From JBOHNM01 sp050730675 (GTDB lineage Bacteria > Planctomycetota > Phycisphaerae > Phycisphaerales > UBA1924): DNA of 9,464 nt. A model generated the notes under the pieces. That model worked only from the letters and a program-made list of their open reading frames with translations, made no database searches and was not told where the DNA came from. The DNA is taken from positions 1 to 9,464 of the forward strand of contig JBOHNM010000158.1 in the NCBI GenBank assembly GCA_050730675.1. The letters run 5' to 3'. The position numbers and the translations under genes were made by a program. Below are positions 6,128-9,464 of the stretch, one piece after another (position 1 is the stretch's first letter; every line of letters starts with the position of its first letter).

Positions 6128-8095
6128 ATGCCCGACCAGCCGAGCCCCAACGGTCCGGCCGCCCCGCGTAACCCACCCACGCGGACGGCCTTCTCGCCCA
6201 TTGACTGCCATCCCGGCTTTGACACGCCCGACGATGCGGGGGCCAAGGGCATCCTCGCTGGCGTTGCCGACACGTCAGCCACCGAGTTCTACTCCCCCAT
6301 TCCTCCCGGCTACCGCAAGGGCTTCCACAAGTACATCGTCGTCTTCGGCACCGTGATGTCGGGCTTGGGCAAGGGCATCTTCTCCGCCTCGGTCGCCAAG
6401 CTCTTTCGCGACAAGGGCCTCGTCGTCGCCCCGATGAAGCTCGAAGGCTACCTGAACATCGACGCCGGCACACTCAACCCCTACCGCCACGGCGAAGTCT
6501 TCGTTCTGGAAGACGGCACCGAGTGCGACATGGACCTGGGCACCTACGAGCGCATGCTCGACCAGGACCTCACCCGCAAGAATTTCACCACCTCCGGCCA
6601 GGTCTTCTCGCAGATTCTCGACCGCGAGCGCCACGGCGAGTATCTCGGGCGCGATGTGCAGATGATCCCGCACGTCACCGGCGAGGTGAAGCGCAAGATC
6701 CGCGAACTCGCCGTGCAGGGCGACGGCACCCGAGCCGCCGATGTCGTCTTCGTCGAAGTCGGCGGCACCGTCGGCGACTACGAGAACGGCTTTTACATCG
6801 AGGCCCTGCGTGAGCTGGCCTTCGAGGAGGGCCCCGGCTCCACCTGCTTCGTCGCCCTCACCTACGTCATCAAGCCCGAGGCCCTCGGCGAGCAGAAGAG
6901 CAAGCCCGCCCAGCTCGGCGTCAAGCGCCTGATGGAAGCGGGCGTGCAGCCCCACATCATCGCCTGCCGCGCCCACGACGAGGTCGAGAGCAAGGTCCGC
7001 GAGAAGATCGCGATGTTCACCAACGTGCCGATGAAGCGCGTTTTCTCGATGCACGACCGCCCGAGCATCTACACGATCCCCGACGAGATGCGAGGCGAGG
7101 GCCTCGACCGCGAAATCCTCTCCCTCCTCAACCTCCACGACCGCGTGGATGCACCCATGGAGGACCGCGCCCGCGACCGCTGGACGACCTTCGTCCGCAA
7201 GCTCACGACGCGACACGAACGCCAGATCAACCTCGGCATCACCGGCAAGTATGCTCACCTGCGCGACGCCTACGCCTCGATCGACAAGGCCATCGAGCAC
7301 TGCTCGGCCCACCTCAACACCGCCGTCAACATCACCTGGATCGACACCACTGAACTGACCGACGCCCTCGTCCCCGAGCGTCTCGCCCCGCTTGACTGCG
7401 TGATCGTCCCCGGCGGCTTCGGATCGCGCGGCGTCGAAGGCAAGATCGCCTGCGTCCGCTACTGCCGCGAAAACCAGATGCCCTACCTAGGTATCTGTCT
7501 CGGCTTCCAGGTCGCGGTCATCGAGTACGCCCGCAACGTCCTCAAGCTCGCCGATGCCAACAGCACCGAGTTTGACCCGCGTTGCCCCCATCCGCTCATC
7601 AGCGAGCTGCCCGATCAGAAGAAGATCGAGGGCCTCGGCGGCACCATGCGCCTCGGCGCTCAGGACGTGCTTGTCAAAGAACACACCCTTGCCCATTTCC
7701 TCTACAGCCAGCGTCTGAGCGTCCGCGAGCGCTTCCGCCATCGCTACGAGGTCGATCCCGGCTACATCGACCGCCTCGAGGCCGCGGGGCTGATCTTCTC
7801 CGGCCGCCACCCCTCGCAGCCGATCATGCAGCTTCTCGAGCTTCCCCAACCCGATGCGATGGGCCACGGCGGCCACCCCTACTTCGTCGCCGGTCAGTTC
7901 CATCCCGAGCTCACCAGCCGCCCACTTCGCCCGCAGCCGCTGTTCATGGGCCTGATCGCTTCGGCCATCCTCCGCAAGTTCGGCACAACCGACAACACCC
8001 GGGCTCAGCTCTACATGGAGCCCGACTTGTCCCGCTGGCTGCGTCGGCCCCACGCACCTGGGCCGGGCACACCCGCTCCGCGCCAGCGTGTCTGA
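6128..8095 (+). CDS. pyrG: CTP synthase (glutamine-hydrolysing), divergent form
   Basis: PyrG aminates UTP to CTP using ATP and glutamine-derived ammonia, the last step of pyrimidine nucleotide synthesis. At 655 residues it exceeds the usual 530-550: about 66 residues precede the synthetase domain (Pro-rich at first, ending YSPIPPGYRKGFHKY) and about 35 follow the amidotransferase domain. The synthetase domain (about 67-340) has the P-loop SGLGKG (K82), K104, D136 and E210, matching E. coli K18, K40, D72 and E140. The class I glutamine amidotransferase domain (about 365-620) has the oxyanion/lid region GGFGSRGVEGK (429-439), nucleophile C457 in GICLGFQ and H592/E594 in QFHPE. The near-invariant KLDPY and TGGVVSSLGKG motifs read KLEGY and FGTVMSGLGKG, so the synthetase half is unusual while catalytic residues are kept. 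The ATG at 6128 has no Shine-Dalgarno, and no other start lies before the conserved region. It is transcribed divergently from the peptidase gene. Confidence 0.95.
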   Translation: MPDQPSPNGPAAPRNPPTRTAFSPIDCHPGFDTPDDAGAKGILAGVADTSATEFYSPIPPGYRKGFHKYIVVFGTVMSGLGKGIFSASVAKLFRDKGLVVAPMKLEGYLNIDAGTLNPYRHGEVFVLEDGTECDMDLGTYERMLDQDLTRKNFTTSGQVFSQILDRERHGEYLGRDVQMIPHVTGEVKRKIRELAVQGDGTRAADVVFVEVGGTVGDYENGFYIEALRELAFEEGPGSTCFVALTYVIKPEALGEQKSKPAQLGVKRLMEAGVQPHIIACRAHDEVESKVREKIAMFTNVPMKRVFSMHDRPSIYTIPDEMRGEGLDREILSLLNLHDRVDAPMEDRARDRWTTFVRKLTTRHERQINLGITGKYAHLRDAYASIDKAIEHCSAHLNTAVNITWIDTTELTDALVPERLAPLDCVIVPGGFGSRGVEGKIACVRYCRENQMPYLGICLGFQVAVIEYARNVLKLADANSTEFDPRCPHPLISELPDQKKIEGLGGTMRLGAQDVLVKEHTLAHFLYSQRLSVRERFRHRYEVDPGYIDRLEAAGLIFSGRHPSQPIMQLLELPQPDAMGHGGHPYFVAGQFHPELTSRPLRPQPLFMGLIASAILRKFGTTDNTRAQLYMEPDLSRWLRRPHAPGPGTPAPRQRV

Positions 8096-8115
8096 CGCCA
8101 CAACAGCGTCGGTTT
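8092..8115 (+). terminator. Possible weak pyrG terminator
   Basis: A 7-bp stem including one G-U pair (CTGACGC at 8092-8098 with GCGTCGG at 8106-8112) encloses a 7-base loop and is followed by only three T. It begins within the pyrG stop codon. The location suits a terminator, but the short T-run makes it weak. Confidence 0.3.
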
Positions 8116-8210
8116 CGCCCCTTGGCGAGTGCGAACGACCGCGTTATCGGGCGGGGACGATCGACCGACCCCCTCTCGCAGTCTTTGCGCACGATTCCTC
8201 ACGCGGGGGA

Positions 8211-8238
8211 TTGTGTTCTTGTTCGTGCGAGGTATTCT
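8211..8238 (+). promoter_or_regulatory. Candidate promoter for the zinc-ribbon gene, predicted start at the ATG
   Basis: TTGTGT (8211-8216) and TATTCT (8233-8238) are 16 bases apart in a locally T-rich stretch of a GC-rich region. The predicted transcript start (about 8245) coincides with the ATG at 8246, again with no Shine-Dalgarno, so this gene too may be leaderless. Confidence 0.35.
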
Positions 8239-8245
8239 GTACTCG

Positions 8246-8524
8246 ATGCGCCGCCTCGCCCACTGGCTCCGCGCCCGCCGACGCAACGACGCACTCTGCG
8301 TCTACTGCGGATTCCGCGGGCGTGCCGCCACCAACGCCCGCGCCAAGCACATCTTTCATTGCCCCGATTGCGGCGGCGACTGGTACTCGCGCCCCCCGCG
8401 CAGCTACCGCGAGATGGAAGCGCTTGACCTGCCCGATGTCGCCGGCGTCGCGATCACCTCAGCCGAGCCCGCCGCCCGCGCGCCGCTGATCGGCGGCCTG
8501 CTCGAGATGCTGCGCATCCGCTGA
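8246..8524 (+). CDS. Small protein with a CxxC...CxxC zinc-ribbon motif, function unknown
   Basis: The 92-residue product starts with a basic helix (MRRLAHWLRARRR), then carries two cysteine pairs, C18-x2-C21 (CVYC) and C39-x2-C42 (CPDC), 17 residues apart. This is the layout of a small zinc ribbon whose second knuckle is CPDCGGDWYSRPPRSY. The rest (about 55-92) is hydrophobic to acidic and ends in a possible helix, PLIGGLLEMLRIR. I do not recognise the family, and nucleic-acid or protein binding are both possible. The ATG at 8246 is preferred over the in-frame GTG at 8129, because the upstream 39 residues contain no recognisable feature and span the candidate promoter. Its 3' end overlaps the convergent glycosyltransferase frame by 66 bases. 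The fact that CxxC pairs lie in this frame, with a promoter right before the ATG, argues that the gene is real. Confidence 0.65.
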   Translation: MRRLAHWLRARRRNDALCVYCGFRGRAATNARAKHIFHCPDCGGDWYSRPPRSYREMEALDLPDVAGVAITSAEPAARAPLIGGLLEMLRIR

Positions 8525-9448
8525 GCCTCGCCCCCCCACCACAACTCCCGAACCCACGCGCGAAACCTGAACCGGCGGCTGCGCCCGCGGAGTGCTGATG
8601 CCGTGCTCGGCGAAGACCGGCAGGTCCTTGCGGTTGAAACGCGACCACCCCGGCGCATCCTGCAGCCGCGCCGGAGCCCGGATCGTGTGCCACATGTGGA
8701 AGGCAAAGATCGTGTCGCAGGCGATCACCGTCTTCGGACGCGGGCGCAGGCGGTTGAGCCGCCGCGCCATGTCGTCGTCGTTGAAGCGGTAGCCCACGTA
8801 GTCCTCGTCGAATCCGTTGACGCGCTGCGCCGTGGCGATCGTCATCGCGTGATGCCCGCCGATCAACCGCGGCTTGTTCGGCTTCGAGAGCCCCAGCCGC
8901 GACATGAGCAGGTGCCGCCGGTAGCGCGACTGGCGCTTGCGCAGCAGTTCCATCTCCGCCGCTGTGAGCATTCTCTTCACATCCGGACCGTCGCGCAGCA
9001 CCACCTCGGCGTCGATCCGCCCCGTGGGTTCTTCATCCAGCAGCACTCGATATGGAATGATGTAGTCGGCGCCGTCGTCGCGCGTCGCCGCGTGCAGCGC
9101 CAGCGCATCGGGCGCCAGCATTGTGTCGCCGTCGAGCACCACCACCAGGTCATTGCCTTCGGCGCCTGCTTCACTGATCAGCGTCCGCAGCCCGTTGTTG
9201 CGCACCTGGTTCAGGTGAGCCTCGCCTTGGTGCGCCCGGCGCGTGTGCCACATCGGAATCGCCCGCCCCGCCTTCGCACACACCCGCGGCCACCACGCCG
9301 CGAGCAGATCAGCGATCTCCGCCGAATCGTTATCACAGGTAACGACCACGCCGTCGGGCGCGCGCGCCTGGTGCGCCAGCGCCGCCAGGCAGCACGCCAG
9401 GTGGCGCGTCGTGTGCGTCGGGATGAGCACAAACACGCGCCCGCTCAC
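8459..9448 (-). CDS. GT-A fold (family 2-like) glycosyltransferase; start may lie beyond the right edge
   Basis: This 329-residue protein probably transfers a sugar from a nucleotide-sugar donor in the cytoplasm. The acceptor and product are unknown. It opens with the GT2-type strand-helix RVFVLIPTHTTRHLACCLAALAHQ and has CDND at 38-41. The metal-binding DXD is DGD at 106-108 in DLVVVLDGDTML. The acceptor-side segment at 211-231 (NGFDEDYVGYRFNDDDMARRL) resembles the C-terminal galactosyltransferase-type motif, with the acidic catalytic cluster at 223-226 and FHMWH at 250-254. The start given is a GTG at 9448. The frame stays open to the window edge, so an earlier start is possible. After about residue 286 the protein is a low-complexity tail (Gly/Arg/Val-rich) with more relaxed third-codon positions. 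Its last 21 codons and stop are antisense to the zinc-ribbon gene, suggesting a secondary extension of the reading frame. Confidence 0.82.
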   Translation of the reverse strand: MSGRVFVLIPTHTTRHLACCLAALAHQARAPDGVVVTCDNDSAEIADLLAAWWPRVCAKAGRAIPMWHTRRAHQGEAHLNQVRNNGLRTLISEAGAEGNDLVVVLDGDTMLAPDALALHAATRDDGADYIIPYRVLLDEEPTGRIDAEVVLRDGPDVKRMLTAAEMELLRKRQSRYRRHLLMSRLGLSKPNKPRLIGGHHAMTIATAQRVNGFDEDYVGYRFNDDDMARRLNRLRPRPKTVIACDTIFAFHMWHTIRAPARLQDAPGWSRFNRKDLPVFAEHGISTPRAQPPVQVSRVGSGVVVGGRGSADAQHLEQAADQRRAGGGLG

Positions 9449-9464
9449 CGACCGGCCCGCCGCG

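Noticed and set aside
5985..6473. The 163-residue upstream extension of the M1 peptidase frame
   Set aside because: It is Arg/Cys-rich, antisense to the start of pyrG, and would bury the clear signal peptide and Shine-Dalgarno at 5984.
6275..7312. A 345-codon open frame on the minus strand inside pyrG
   Set aside because: It is fully antisense to well-conserved pyrG codons. Its Val/Ala/Glu/Leu-rich repetitive composition is the usual shadow of GC-rich coding sequence.
8129..8245. A 39-codon upstream extension of the zinc-ribbon protein from a GTG
   Set aside because: It would be translated across the candidate promoter, has no recognisable feature, and an ATG at 8246 starts a better-formed protein.

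Overview
The window is a GC-rich stretch of bacterial chromosome made of conserved housekeeping and envelope genes. It shows no mobile element, CRISPR array, tRNA, rRNA or integration site. The organism is a diderm that N-acylates lipoproteins, since a full-length Lnt is present. High GC, a divergent CTP synthase, a HEAT-repeat secreted protein and the loose gene order suggest Planctomycetota, perhaps a Phycisphaerae-like lineage. That placement is inference from general impression, not from an alignment.

Layout. Positions 1-3212 (minus strand) read accD, then lnt, then a HEAT-repeat protein cut by the left edge. The three are in the same direction with gaps of 69 and 27 bases, so they form a plausible fatty-acid/lipoprotein envelope operon. 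Positions 3213-3465 are the accD upstream region, with a candidate promoter, two short hairpins and a 38-codon upstream ORF. Positions 3466-5984 (minus) hold a secreted M1-family zinc aminopeptidase followed by rpe, joined by a 4-base ATGA overlap. Positions 5985-6127 are a divergent intergenic region. Positions 6128-8095 (plus) are pyrG (CTP synthase), with a long N-terminal extension and substitutions in the normally invariant synthetase-domain motifs. Positions 8246-8524 (plus) encode a 92-residue protein with two CxxC pairs. Positions 8459-9448 (minus) encode a GT-A (family 2-like) glycosyltransferase whose 3' end overlaps the small zinc-ribbon gene tail to tail by 66 bases.

The genes serve separate basic functions: malonyl-CoA supply (AccD), lipoprotein maturation (Lnt), pentose phosphate metabolism (Rpe), periplasmic or surface peptide breakdown (M1 peptidase), CTP synthesis (PyrG) and glycan assembly (glycosyltransferase). 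I see no new multi-gene system. The points most worth checking are the divergent PyrG, two genes (pyrG and the zinc-ribbon gene) whose best promoters place the transcript start at the start codon (leaderless mRNA), the structured accD leader, and the convergent overlap at the right end.
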